Source: Lachnospiraceae bacterium (GTDB lineage: Bacteria > Bacillota > Clostridia > Lachnospirales > Lachnospiraceae). From it: DNA of 49,323 nucleotides. A program made the position numbers and the translations under genes. The stretch covers positions 1 through 49,323 of the forward strand of contig JAFXFO010000025.1 in the NCBI GenBank assembly GCA_017520425.1, given 5' to 3'. Under the pieces are notes generated by a model. That model did no database searches and was not told the DNA's origin. It saw only the letters and a program-made list of their open reading frames with translations. Below, in pieces: positions 42,932 through 49,323 of this stretch (its first letter is position 1; every line of letters begins with the position of its first letter).

Positions 42932-43411
42932 TCAACGCCTGTCATAATCATCAAACCATTGGGCTACCAGAAACGTTTCCATCTTCTGTTTCGAGAGGGC
43001 AATAGCTTTTGCCAAAGCCTCTTCAGCAGTTGGGAATATAATAGGATTTAATGCACTGCTGCCTGTGCTGTCATCACGCAGTTCATAGCTGGTCAACTTA
43101 TTTTCCCAAGATTGAATCAAGTACCTCTTCGGTTTATTCGAAATAATCACATAACCATTTTCTTTGTGTCTTCCCTTGGCTATGTTGCCGTCCGAAAAGT
43201 TCTCATTCAAGAAGCTCACTTTCCCCCATTTTACAATCGCATACCGCTTATAAACCACCAAAACAAAGCCTGTAAAGGCGTTCCACATATTAACAGCTTT
43301 CACCTCATCATACGTACAAAGATAGGTGAAAGCAGTGCCTTTGAAAAAATAGTTCTTATCACTCTCCTCAAAGATATCTATTTTCTCTTCCGGATAATCA
43401 TAATACTTCAT
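42932..43411 (-). CDS. Hypothetical soluble protein, overlaps racemase-family gene
   Basis: A 159-residue protein rich in aromatic residues with no signal or membrane helix. I recognise no family. Its ATG at 43411 lies 14 bases inside the end of the racemase-family gene in another frame, so expression is probably coupled to it. The protein has alternating strands (FVLVVYKRYAIVKWGKVSF and NGYVIISNKPKRYLIQSW) and a C-terminal helix (TAEEALAKAIALSKQKMETFLVA). The next gene downstream is the unknown lipoprotein. Confidence 0.6.
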   Translation of the reverse strand: MKYYDYPEEKIDIFEESDKNYFFKGTAFTYLCTYDEVKAVNMWNAFTGFVLVVYKRYAIVKWGKVSFLNENFSDGNIAKGRHKENGYVIISNKPKRYLIQSWENKLTSYELRDDSTGSSALNPIIFPTAEEALAKAIALSKQKMETFLVAQWFDDYDRR

Positions 43412-44099
43412 CTAAAGCCAGCTCCTTCAGTCTTTCAATATGTATGGCCACACTATCCAGACAGGGCAGGACACAGTTTTCATCATTCAGAAGCAAAGGA
43501 ATCTCCGTACAGCCCAGCACCACTGCCTCTATTCCGTAGGCCTGCTGCATGTCCATTATGATGGCATTGAACTCCTGTCGGGTGGACTCCTTCACGATTC
43601 CCAGTTCCAGCTCCTCCAAAATCCTTTTGGCTATCAGCTCTCTGCCTTCCCGAGCCGGCACGATTACCTCTATCCCGGCTCTTTGCATGTCCTTTTTCAT
43701 AAAGTCCTGCTCCATGGTAGCCATGGTTCCCAGTAAGCCCACCTTCTTATAGCCCCGCTTCATCGCTTCTTTACATACCGCTTGGGGGATACTTACCAAG
43801 GAAACCCCAGTATTCTTTTCCACCGCATCAAAGACCATATGCATGGTTACAGCAGTTAAGGATATTACCTCGGCGCCGCCTGCTGCCAGGTTATGGACCT
43901 TTTCCGAAAGGTAGTCTGCCAATTCTTTATTCTGTCCGGCAGAAACTAACTCCCATGCCTTACGGAAATTCACGCTTTCTATGGCAATCTCCGGCATATT
44001 TTTGCCACCGGTGGTCTCATCAATTCCTGCATTCAATTCTTTATAATACATTAGGGTGGATTCCGGACCGGTTCCACCCACTAAACCTATCTTCTTCAT
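43398..44099 (-). CDS. Aspartate/glutamate racemase family, first Cys replaced
   Basis: A 233-residue protein of the Asp/Glu racemase fold (MKKIGLVGGTGPESTLMYY at the start). PLP-independent racemases use two cysteines. The second is present as Cys197 in VLGCTE, but the first position, normally the Cys of a CNTxH motif, is Ala83 in LTAVTMH. Single-cysteine members can act as stereospecific racemases, isomerases or other lyases, so the reaction is open. It begins immediately after the metallo-hydrolase stop (TAAATG), and its end overlaps the next gene by 14 bases, giving an operon. Confidence 0.85.
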   Translation of the reverse strand: MKKIGLVGGTGPESTLMYYKELNAGIDETTGGKNMPEIAIESVNFRKAWELVSAGQNKELADYLSEKVHNLAAGGAEVISLTAVTMHMVFDAVEKNTGVSLVSIPQAVCKEAMKRGYKKVGLLGTMATMEQDFMKKDMQRAGIEVIVPAREGRELIAKRILEELELGIVKESTRQEFNAIIMDMQQAYGIEAVVLGCTEIPLLLNDENCVLPCLDSVAIHIERLKELALDEVL

Positions 44100-45698
44100 T
44101 TACTTCTCCAACTTATCACAGAGTGCAATCACCTGGTCTGCCATCTTAGCCAAATCCTTGTTGGCATAGCCCTCGGACTTCTTGATAATGGCAAGCAGTC
44201 TCTGACCTGCAGCCAACAGACGGGCATAGGCACCGGTAGCAGGCTGTACCTTCTTCTCCTTGGGAATAGGGCTTGCTTCGAATTCCAGCTGATTGGTCAA
44301 AAGATTAAATACGGTACCGCTGTAAGGGGCATAGGCGCGCTGACCATGCTCCACCTTTAAGCATTCCACAAAATTGGTACACACGCTGTCTTCACCATGC
44401 ACTACAAATACTTTTCTGGGCTTTTCCTTAAAGCCCTCCAGCCACTCAATCAAGCCTTCCTTATCCGCATGACCACTTAAGCCGCGCATACTCATAATAT
44501 GTGCCCGTACCTCGATGGACTCACCGAAAAGCTTCACTTCCTTGGCACCCTCTAAAATCGCACGGCCCAAAGTCCCCACGGACTGGTATCCTACGAAAAG
44601 CACGGTACATTCCGGTCTCCATAAGTTGTGCTTCAGATGATGTCTGATACGACCTGCCTCACACATACCGGAAGCGGAAAGGATGACCTTGGGCATCTCA
44701 TCGAAATTGATGGCCTTGGACTCATCACTGGTGATGGAAAGACGCAGTCCCGCAAAGGAAATGGGGTTGATGCCCTCCCGCACATATTCCATAGCCTCTT
44801 CATCGAAGCACTCGTAACGGTTCTCCGTGAACACACTGGTAGCTTCCACCGCCATGGGGCTATCCACGTAAACCGGGAAATTCTCGTGTCCCTTTATCAA
44901 TTTATTCACCTTAATCTGGCGCAGGAAATACAGCATCTCCTGAGTACGACCTACCGCAAAAGAAGGAATCACCACATTACCGCCTCTGTCGAAGGTTTCC
45001 TGTATAATGGCCGCCAGCTCTTTCACATAATCCAGACGTTCCTTGTCATGAAGTCTGTCCCCGTAGGTGGACTCCATAATCACATAATCCGCTTCCTCGG
45101 TAAAGCTGGGGTCCTTTAAAAGAGGCTGATTCTTGTTTCCGATATCTCCGGAAAATACCAGTTTCTTGGTCACACCGTTTTCCGTAGCCCAGACCTCGAT
45201 GCTGGCAGAACCCAGTAAATGTCCGATATCCGTAAAACGAATCTTCACCCCTTCGCAAATCTCTATCACATCGTTGTAATGGCAGGGTACGATTTTCTTG
45301 ATACAGCCGTCCGCATCTTCCATAGTGAAAAGCGGCTCTACCAGCTGGGCTCCTGCCTTACGCTTCAGCTTACGGTTCTTCCACTCTGCTTCCATCATCT
45401 GGATATGGGCACAGTCACGAAGCATGATACCGCACAAATCTGCGGAAGCATCGGTAGTAAAAATCTGTCCTCTGAAACCTCTTGCGTACAAAAGCGGCAA
45501 CATACCGGAATGGTCCACATGGGCATGGGTCAAAAGCACATAATCAATCATGGACTCTGCTACCGGCAGTTCTGCATTCTCAAACAGGTTGATTCCCTGC
45601 TCCATACCGTAGTCTACTAAAATATACTTGCCTCCTACTTCCAGGCAATGACAACTGCCTGTCACCTCGTGAGCAGCACCAATAAACGTAAGCTTCAT
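44100..45698 (-). CDS. Beta-CASP metallo-beta-lactamase-fold hydrolase (RNA-type)
   Basis: A 532-residue protein: metallo-beta-lactamase fold with HAHVDH at 58-63 (motif II), SGDIG (motif III region), a beta-CASP insert, and late motifs VILSASGMCEAGRIRHHLK and LSGHADKEGL, the pattern of YSH1/CPSF-like nucleases. Relatives cut RNA. This is not RNase J: the N-terminus and C-terminal extension differ, and the tail (about 460-532) is a short helical addition. Start at 45698 has GGAGG seven bases upstream. It is the first gene of an operon with the racemase-family gene. Confidence 0.88.
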   Translation of the reverse strand: MKLTFIGAAHEVTGSCHCLEVGGKYILVDYGMEQGINLFENAELPVAESMIDYVLLTHAHVDHSGMLPLLYARGFRGQIFTTDASADLCGIMLRDCAHIQMMEAEWKNRKLKRKAGAQLVEPLFTMEDADGCIKKIVPCHYNDVIEICEGVKIRFTDIGHLLGSASIEVWATENGVTKKLVFSGDIGNKNQPLLKDPSFTEEADYVIMESTYGDRLHDKERLDYVKELAAIIQETFDRGGNVVIPSFAVGRTQEMLYFLRQIKVNKLIKGHENFPVYVDSPMAVEATSVFTENRYECFDEEAMEYVREGINPISFAGLRLSITSDESKAINFDEMPKVILSASGMCEAGRIRHHLKHNLWRPECTVLFVGYQSVGTLGRAILEGAKEVKLFGESIEVRAHIMSMRGLSGHADKEGLIEWLEGFKEKPRKVFVVHGEDSVCTNFVECLKVEHGQRAYAPYSGTVFNLLTNQLEFEASPIPKEKKVQPATGAYARLLAAGQRLLAIIKKSEGYANKDLAKMADQVIALCDKLEK

Positions 45699-45720
45699 AG
45701 CAATCCCTCCATTTACTCTA

Positions 45721-45871
45721 TAACTATTCAGACCATACATTCACAAAATCGCCTCTACGAGGCTTTCCTTTTGTTCATGTATGCTTCTCGCCATATAAAT
45801 TTATAAAAGTAGTCCTATACAAGCAAGCTTGTAAGTCCTATTTCATAAATTTGCATGGCTCTGAATAGTTT
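45721..45871 (-). repeat. CTTG-loop repeat element, copy 2 (MITE-like or structured RNA)
   Basis: Same order of parts as 2955-3097 and 46970-47123, here in minus orientation: terminal repeats AACTATTCAGA(G)CCAT (45721-45736 and 45855-45870), apical hairpin TACAAG (45818-45823 on the plus strand) pairing with CTTGTA (45828-45833) around CTTG on the minus strand, then ATATGGCGAGAAGC and the GGAAA-bulged hairpin GCCTC/GAGGC. It lies 23 bases upstream of the metallo-hydrolase start, so on the minus strand it could be transcribed as the leader of that gene. The rest of 45699-45950 holds no other feature. Confidence 0.8.
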
Positions 45872-45950
45872 CATTTTACCACAGAAACTGCCTCTATGCA
45901 ATCAATACAAAAAATGGTATGATACTACAGAAGGAGCGTAGCAAACCATT

Positions 45951-46964
45951 ATGACAGATACTTTTCATACCAGACATTTTAACAGCATACAGGCTTTACG
46001 TGGTATCACCGCACTGTTTGTGGCATTGGAGCATGTCCGATTCTTAAACTGCGGTGCTTTTGGTGTGGACATCTTCTTTGTCATCAGTGGTTTCATGGTC
46101 ATGTTTTCTACCCATAAGGATACCAGGCACTTTTTAGGCAAGCGCTTTATCCGTATCTATCCGTTATACGCCCTTGTTACTCTGGGGACTTATTTTTTAC
46201 TGCTGCTTTTCCCCGGTATGTTCCATTTGACCAAGGCAGACCCTGTATCCTTACTTAAGAGCCTGTTGTTCATCCCTTTTGAAATCAGTCCGGGCATCAT
46301 CCAGCCTTTGGTAAGGGTAGGCTGGACCATCAATTATGAGGTCCTGCTTTATGTACTGTTTGCCTTGGCCTGTCGGTTGAGTCATCGCTACAGAGGTCTG
46401 ATTTGCAGCGGTTTTCTGGTTATTTTGATGGTACTGGCACATACCCTGCCGGTGGATAGTATTATCCTTGCTTTTTACGGGGACTATATCCTGCTGGAGT
46501 TTATCTTCGGTATGCTTTTATACTATGTGATGAGCAAGGTTTATGTTCCTCTCAGCAATAAAAAGTACACTACTCTTGCGGCTTATCTTTCTGTGCCTGC
46601 CGTATTGGTGCTGTTTGGAGTGTTGGCCTATACCAAGCAAAATGTACCCCTGATTCCTTTTGGTCGTGCCGTTTACTGGGGCCTTCCTGCATTGCTTATC
46701 GTGACCTTGACCTTTATCATGGACACCAAACTCACCACGCCAAAGCCCTTGGTATACCTGGGGAATATCAGCTTTTCCGTATTCTTGCTCCATTACTATC
46801 CGCTTATGTTTATTGACCGTAAAATCTACAATCTGGAGCATTTCACTCCCATGGCCCTCCCGGTGACCATCTGCGGATTGCTGATAGTCATACTTATAGC
46901 TTCCGTAAGCTATGTCCTGATTGAGAAACGTTTCACAGGATATTTGCGCAAGTTTTTCAAATAA
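45951..46964 (+). CDS. Acyltransferase 3 family membrane protein
   Basis: A 337-residue protein with about ten membrane helices. The family start is clear: IQALRGITALFVALEHV with the catalytic-site His after the Arg, followed by GVDIFFVISGFMV (about 37-49), RIYPLYAL and YLGNISFSVFLLHYYPLMF. Such enzymes put acyl groups on exopolysaccharide, peptidoglycan or other envelope sugars. The only ribosome-like site, AAGGAG, is 14 bases upstream, which is rather far; TATGAT at 45918-45923 may be a -10 without a clear -35. The gene is flanked on both sides by copies of the CTTG-loop repeat, in opposite orientations. Confidence 0.9.
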   Translation: MTDTFHTRHFNSIQALRGITALFVALEHVRFLNCGAFGVDIFFVISGFMVMFSTHKDTRHFLGKRFIRIYPLYALVTLGTYFLLLLFPGMFHLTKADPVSLLKSLLFIPFEISPGIIQPLVRVGWTINYEVLLYVLFALACRLSHRYRGLICSGFLVILMVLAHTLPVDSIILAFYGDYILLEFIFGMLLYYVMSKVYVPLSNKKYTTLAAYLSVPAVLVLFGVLAYTKQNVPLIPFGRAVYWGLPALLIVTLTFIMDTKLTTPKPLVYLGNISFSVFLLHYYPLMFIDRKIYNLEHFTPMALPVTICGLLIVILIASVSYVLIEKRFTGYLRKFFK

Positions 46965-46969
46965 TTTTT

Positions 46970-47123
46970 GTAACTATTCAGAGCCATGCGAATTTTCGAA
47001 GACAGACTGAGTAAGCTTGCTTACAGAAGGCTGTTCTCGAAAATTCATATGGCGTGAAGCACTCATAAGCAAAAGGAAAGCCGCGCAGCGGCAGTTTTGC
47101 GCATGAGGGCTCTGAATAGTTAC
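46970..47123 (+). repeat. CTTG-loop repeat element, copy 3 (MITE-like or structured RNA)
   Basis: Terminal repeats GTAACTATTCAGAGCC (46970-46985) and the exact reverse complement (47108-47123). Then GAATTTTCGA (46990-46999) pairs with TCGAAAATTC (47037-47046), apical hairpin GTAAG-CTTG-CTTAC (47011-47024), ATATGGCGTGAAGC, and GGAAA before hairpin GCCGC/GCGGC inside CAAAA/TTTTG. It begins five bases after the acyltransferase stop and ends in a T run (AATTTTTTATT), so it may also serve as a terminator. It fills more than half of the gap 46965-47253. Confidence 0.85.
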
Positions 47124-47195
47124 AATTTTTTATTAATTGTTTGTTATTGTGCTACAATTTACCAAAACTTTCTATAAAGAAGTACAATTACACTG

Positions 47196-47224
47196 TTGAC
47201 AAACGCCCCATTATAAGGTATATT
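47196..47224 (+). promoter_or_regulatory. Promoter of tRNA-Gly
   Basis: TTGACA (47196-47201), 17 bases, TATATT (47219-47224). The tRNA begins 30 bases later. Such near-consensus promoters are usual for tRNA genes. Confidence 0.9.
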
Positions 47225-47253
47225 ATTATTTGTTCGAAGGAACACAATAATTC

Positions 47254-47325
<72 letters not shown>

Positions 47326-47337
47326 CTTTTTATTTGT

Positions 47338-47376
47338 AACGGAAATGCTTTAGATTAAGGCATTTCCGTTATTTTT
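47338..47376 (+). terminator. Terminator of tRNA-Gly
   Basis: AACGGAAATGC (47338-47348) pairs exactly with GCATTTCCGTT (47360-47370), followed by ATTTTTA. Its end coincides with the integrase stop codon on the other strand. Confidence 0.88.
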
Positions 47377-48760
47377 ATGCATTTGAAAAAGTGGGGACAT
47401 TTGAGGACATTTTGGGAACAGTTAATTTCTTGCTTTGGAATGCTTCGAGGGACACTACATTATCAGTGATATTCACTGTTGTAGCAACTGCATTGTCTGG
47501 CATTGGCGCTGATACGATACTGTCGGTCTTCTGCTCCGGTGCCGTATCTTTCTTTCGTGATAATGCATCAGTTAACATCTTGTAGCTTTCCGCCTCCGTC
47601 AACGGATTGTAGATATATCCGTAGGTGGTAGACAATGAAGCATGTCCTAACTGTTCTCTGATGAAATCGATTGGTACGCCGTTTGCATTGCACATGCTGG
47701 CATAGGTCTTTCTTAGCTTGTGGGAGCTTTTTACCTGCAAATCAAACCTTTCCGCATATTTTTCCAACACATAGTTAATTTGCCTTGAAGTCAGCCGCTT
47801 ACCATCTCTCATGAAGATGTATTCGCCTGCTTTGGGAAGTTTTTCGAGAATCTCCAAAGCATCCGGTATCAGATATACAAATCGGTCTGTGTGGGTCTTG
47901 GTGTGGTCTGCCACGGTAATCTCGTTTGCCACTTGGTCACGGACTTCCTCACGGACGATATGTATCTGATTACCTTCGCAGATATCTTCCCATTTTAGGG
48001 AAACCAGCTCTCCCACTCTCAGTCCCATAAAGAAATTCATCTTCACAGCCATGAAAGCAACATCACCGGTCTGCTCATACATCTCATCCAGATAGGTATT
48101 GAGATTTTCCAGTTCCTCGGTGTTGTAAGTTTGCGTCTTGCCTGTCTTCTTCACTATCTGTCGGAATTTCATGCTGATGCGAATCTTCGGCATCAGATTT
48201 TCCTGTAGATACTTCATGCGGTAAGCATACTCAAACATGCCGTTCAGAATTGTTTTCAGATTTACCCATTCTTTATTCGACAGCTTGAAGCCTTTCACGA
48301 TTCGATTGCACTCTGTCTCTAACAGAATCTCCGTAATCTTTAAAATCCGAATCTGATACAGCTTGGAAGAAGCGATATACTTCTTAAAGTGCTGCCTGTG
48401 CCGAAGAATGGTGTTGGGGCTTGTAGTAATCTGCGCCTTGTACGCAATCCACTCCTCAAACAATTCCTGAAAGGTTTTCTTTTCAAGGTTCTCCCTGTCA
48501 TGATATAAAGGAATCAGCTTATCCAGTAAAGCTTCTTCCGTTTGTGCACGAATGGTCTTTCTCTTGCCATTCCTATCAGTGTAATTGGTTCTCCACCGCT
48601 CACCTTCTTTTGCTGGTGGCGTAATGGAATACGGATGCAAGGCTTTCGCCTGCTCTCTCTTAGATGCCATACACAGTTCATGCACTCTATCCAAATCGAG
48701 TATACCATTAGAAAGTGCATAAGATAAAGTGCTTTGTGCTTCAAAATCTAAACTTTTCAT
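47375..48760 (-). CDS. int: Tyrosine recombinase (integrase), solitary, next to tRNA-Gly
   Basis: A 461-residue integrase. Residues about 1-80 are an N-terminal arm-binding region, about 95-190 the SAM-like core-binding domain, about 205-395 the catalytic domain with Arg248 (GLRVGEL), Lys288 (TKTHTDRF), His347 and Arg350 (HKLR), His373 (LGH) and Tyr382 (TTYGY). All six active-site residues are present, so it could be active. A low-complexity tail of about 70 residues follows. Start 48760 has AGGAG four bases upstream; the longer frame to 48793 runs into a terminator. No excisionase, replication or cargo genes are next to it. Confidence 0.93.
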   Translation of the reverse strand: MKSLDFEAQSTLSYALSNGILDLDRVHELCMASKREQAKALHPYSITPPAKEGERWRTNYTDRNGKRKTIRAQTEEALLDKLIPLYHDRENLEKKTFQELFEEWIAYKAQITTSPNTILRHRQHFKKYIASSKLYQIRILKITEILLETECNRIVKGFKLSNKEWVNLKTILNGMFEYAYRMKYLQENLMPKIRISMKFRQIVKKTGKTQTYNTEELENLNTYLDEMYEQTGDVAFMAVKMNFFMGLRVGELVSLKWEDICEGNQIHIVREEVRDQVANEITVADHTKTHTDRFVYLIPDALEILEKLPKAGEYIFMRDGKRLTSRQINYVLEKYAERFDLQVKSSHKLRKTYASMCNANGVPIDFIREQLGHASLSTTYGYIYNPLTEAESYKMLTDALSRKKDTAPEQKTDSIVSAPMPDNAVATTVNITDNVVSLEAFQSKKLTVPKMSSNVPTFSNA

Positions 48761-48782
48761 GATTCTCCTAAAAATGGGTAAT

Positions 48783-48809
48783 AAAAAAGGCACCGCTTGT
48801 AACGATGCC
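48783..48809 (-). terminator. Terminator-like hairpin just upstream of int (1 of 2)
   Basis: GGCACCG (48789-48795 on the plus strand) pairs with CGATGCC (48803-48809), one G-U in RNA; on the minus strand it is followed by TTTTTTATT. It lies 23 bases before the integrase ATG, in the leader, so it should stop or attenuate transcription entering int. Confidence 0.75.
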
Positions 48810-48811
48810 CC

Positions 48812-48847
48812 AAAAAAAGACAGATTCCTCGAATGAAAATCTGTCTT
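48812..48847 (-). terminator. Terminator-like hairpin just upstream of int (2 of 2)
   Basis: AAGACAGATT (48817-48826) pairs exactly with AATCTGTCTT (48838-48847); on the minus strand the stem is followed by TTTTTTT. It directly precedes the first hairpin. The gap 48761-49187 (427 bases) contains these two hairpins, the phased repeats at 48924-48967 and a palindrome cluster, but no gene. Confidence 0.75.
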
Positions 48848-48923
48848 GTGCTAAACATATTGTTTTGATATTTTTATAATTTCCGTCACATACACTTTAT
48901 CACATTTTGAAACATACCGCCAT

Positions 48924-48967
48924 TGACAAAAGGTAGACAAAATATCTACAAAACATTAACAATTTAT
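48924..48967. repeat. Four tandem 11-bp repeats (consensus NNACAAAANNT)
   Basis: ACAAAA begins at 48926, 48937 and 48948, and ACAATT at 48959: exact 11-base steps, each unit ending in T. One helical turn per unit puts the sites on the same DNA face. Such phased arrays near an integrase gene suggest arm-type binding sites for the integrase or sites for its regulator. Confidence 0.6.
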
Positions 48968-48983
48968 TAGCCGAAGGCGCAGC

Positions 48984-49110
48984 TTCTTCAAAATATATTT
49001 TGAAGAATTCGAAGGGTTTGGGATGTTTCCCAACAAGCAGATTTGCGCAGCAAGTGCAAGGTATATACCTTTGCACTGCTTACTAATTTGCAAAACCTGT
49101 ACAGGTTTGC
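48984..49110. repeat. Cluster of palindromes between int and dapL
   Basis: Four hairpins stand in a row: a perfect 24-bp palindrome (48984-49007), TTGGGA/TCCCAA (49018-49033), an imperfect 32-bp palindrome centred on GGTATATACC (49049-49080), and a perfect 16-bp palindrome AAACCTGTACAGGTTT (49093-49108). None has a T run typical of terminators. The cluster may be a remnant of a mobile element end or a folded repeat. Confidence 0.65.
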
Positions 49111-49187
49111 ATTGCTTGCTACTTTTGTGACAGTATAACTGTATCATGTTTTGAATCTGGCGATAAGATTTACTTAGGATGGATCCT

Positions 49188-49323
49188 TTACTTCGAAAGC
49201 AACTCAACCAATCTCCTTGCGGCTTCTTTCGTATCTTCTGGTGAACCGAAAGTAGAAAAACGGAAATATCCTTCACCACAAGCGCCAAAACCTTCGCCCG
49301 GTGTGCCGACTACCTGTATCTCA
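49188..49323 (-). CDS. dapL: LL-diaminopimelate aminotransferase, C-terminal end (partial)
   Basis: The last 45 codons of a gene that continues beyond the window. The frame reads [20 protein letters not shown], then [22 protein letters not shown] and stop. GTPG.GFG..GEGYFR is the C-terminal signature of DapL, the PLP aminotransferase that makes LL-diaminopimelate directly from tetrahydrodipicolinate for lysine and peptidoglycan synthesis. The segment is too short for the six-frame size cut-off but matches clearly. No terminator with a T run follows within 300 bases before int, so read-through toward int would meet the two hairpins at 48783-48847. Confidence 0.85.
   Translation of the reverse strand, partial: EIQVVGTPGEGFGACGEGYFRFSTFGSPEDTKEAARRLVELLSK

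Noticed and set aside
44628-45119. 163-codon open frame on the plus strand
   Set aside because: Antisense to the beta-CASP hydrolase, whose motifs are clear in the other frame.
48956-49288. 110-codon minus-strand open frame over the palindrome cluster
   Set aside because: It overlaps the dapL end out of frame, and its residues come from hairpin DNA; DapL's signature fixes the real frame.

Overview
The window looks like chromosome from a low-to-mid GC, anaerobic, spore-forming Firmicute of the Lachnospiraceae type. The evidence is an alpha/beta small acid-soluble spore protein, the tig-clpP-clpX-engB order, a CIRCE-preceded htpG, an LL-diaminopimelate aminotransferase end, paired families that I associate with Lachnospiraceae (a DUF5717-like giant protein next to a DUF5716-like Hsp70/actin-fold protein), and typical AGGAGG ribosome sites. 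Nearly all genes lie on the minus strand. The genus is not determined.

Layout. 0.3-3.1 kb: intracellular GH5 glycosidase, a large folded repeat, then an orphan response regulator with a TraX-like membrane protein. 3.2-10.5 kb: housekeeping block transcribed leftward: trigger factor, ClpP, ClpX, EngB, an AEC transporter, TruA and a GT-C-like membrane protein. 10.7-13.4 kb: an ABC importer whose permease and ATPase are one polypeptide, with a small Imm59-like gene inside the operon. 13.4-17.2 kb: spore protein with a structured leader, SEC-C protein, small membrane protein, HAD phosphatase and a PurF homologue that lacks the N-terminal catalytic cysteine. 17.3-19.6 kb: polar amino acid ABC importer. 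19.7-26.6 kb: a four-gene operon of unknown function (1184-aa cytoplasmic protein, Hsp70/actin-like protein, TPR-like protein, coiled-coil membrane protein) with its own promoter. 26.8-30.7 kb: uxuAB for glucuronate/galacturonate catabolism with a divergent AraC regulator. 30.7-38.1 kb: SpoIID/peptidoglycan-binding protein, HtpG under CIRCE, a parvulin-type lipoprotein, ilvE, folA, thyA. 38.2-43.4 kb: accessory genes (mazEF, DUF3267, a DUF6985-like protein, DUF2130, two unknown proteins). 43.4-47.0 kb: racemase-family protein, beta-CASP metallo-hydrolase, acyltransferase. 47.2-49.3 kb: tRNA-Gly, a solitary tyrosine integrase with unusual upstream DNA, and the 3' end of dapL.

The strongest non-coding observation is a family of about 145-155 bp intergenic elements (2955-3097, 45721-45871, 46970-47123, with a divergent relative at 1301-1483). 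They share terminal inverted repeats and an apical hairpin with an invariant CTTG loop whose stem pairs change together between copies. The strongest coding candidate for an undescribed system is the 19.7-26.6 kb operon. Function calls rest on motifs read by eye; no database search was possible.
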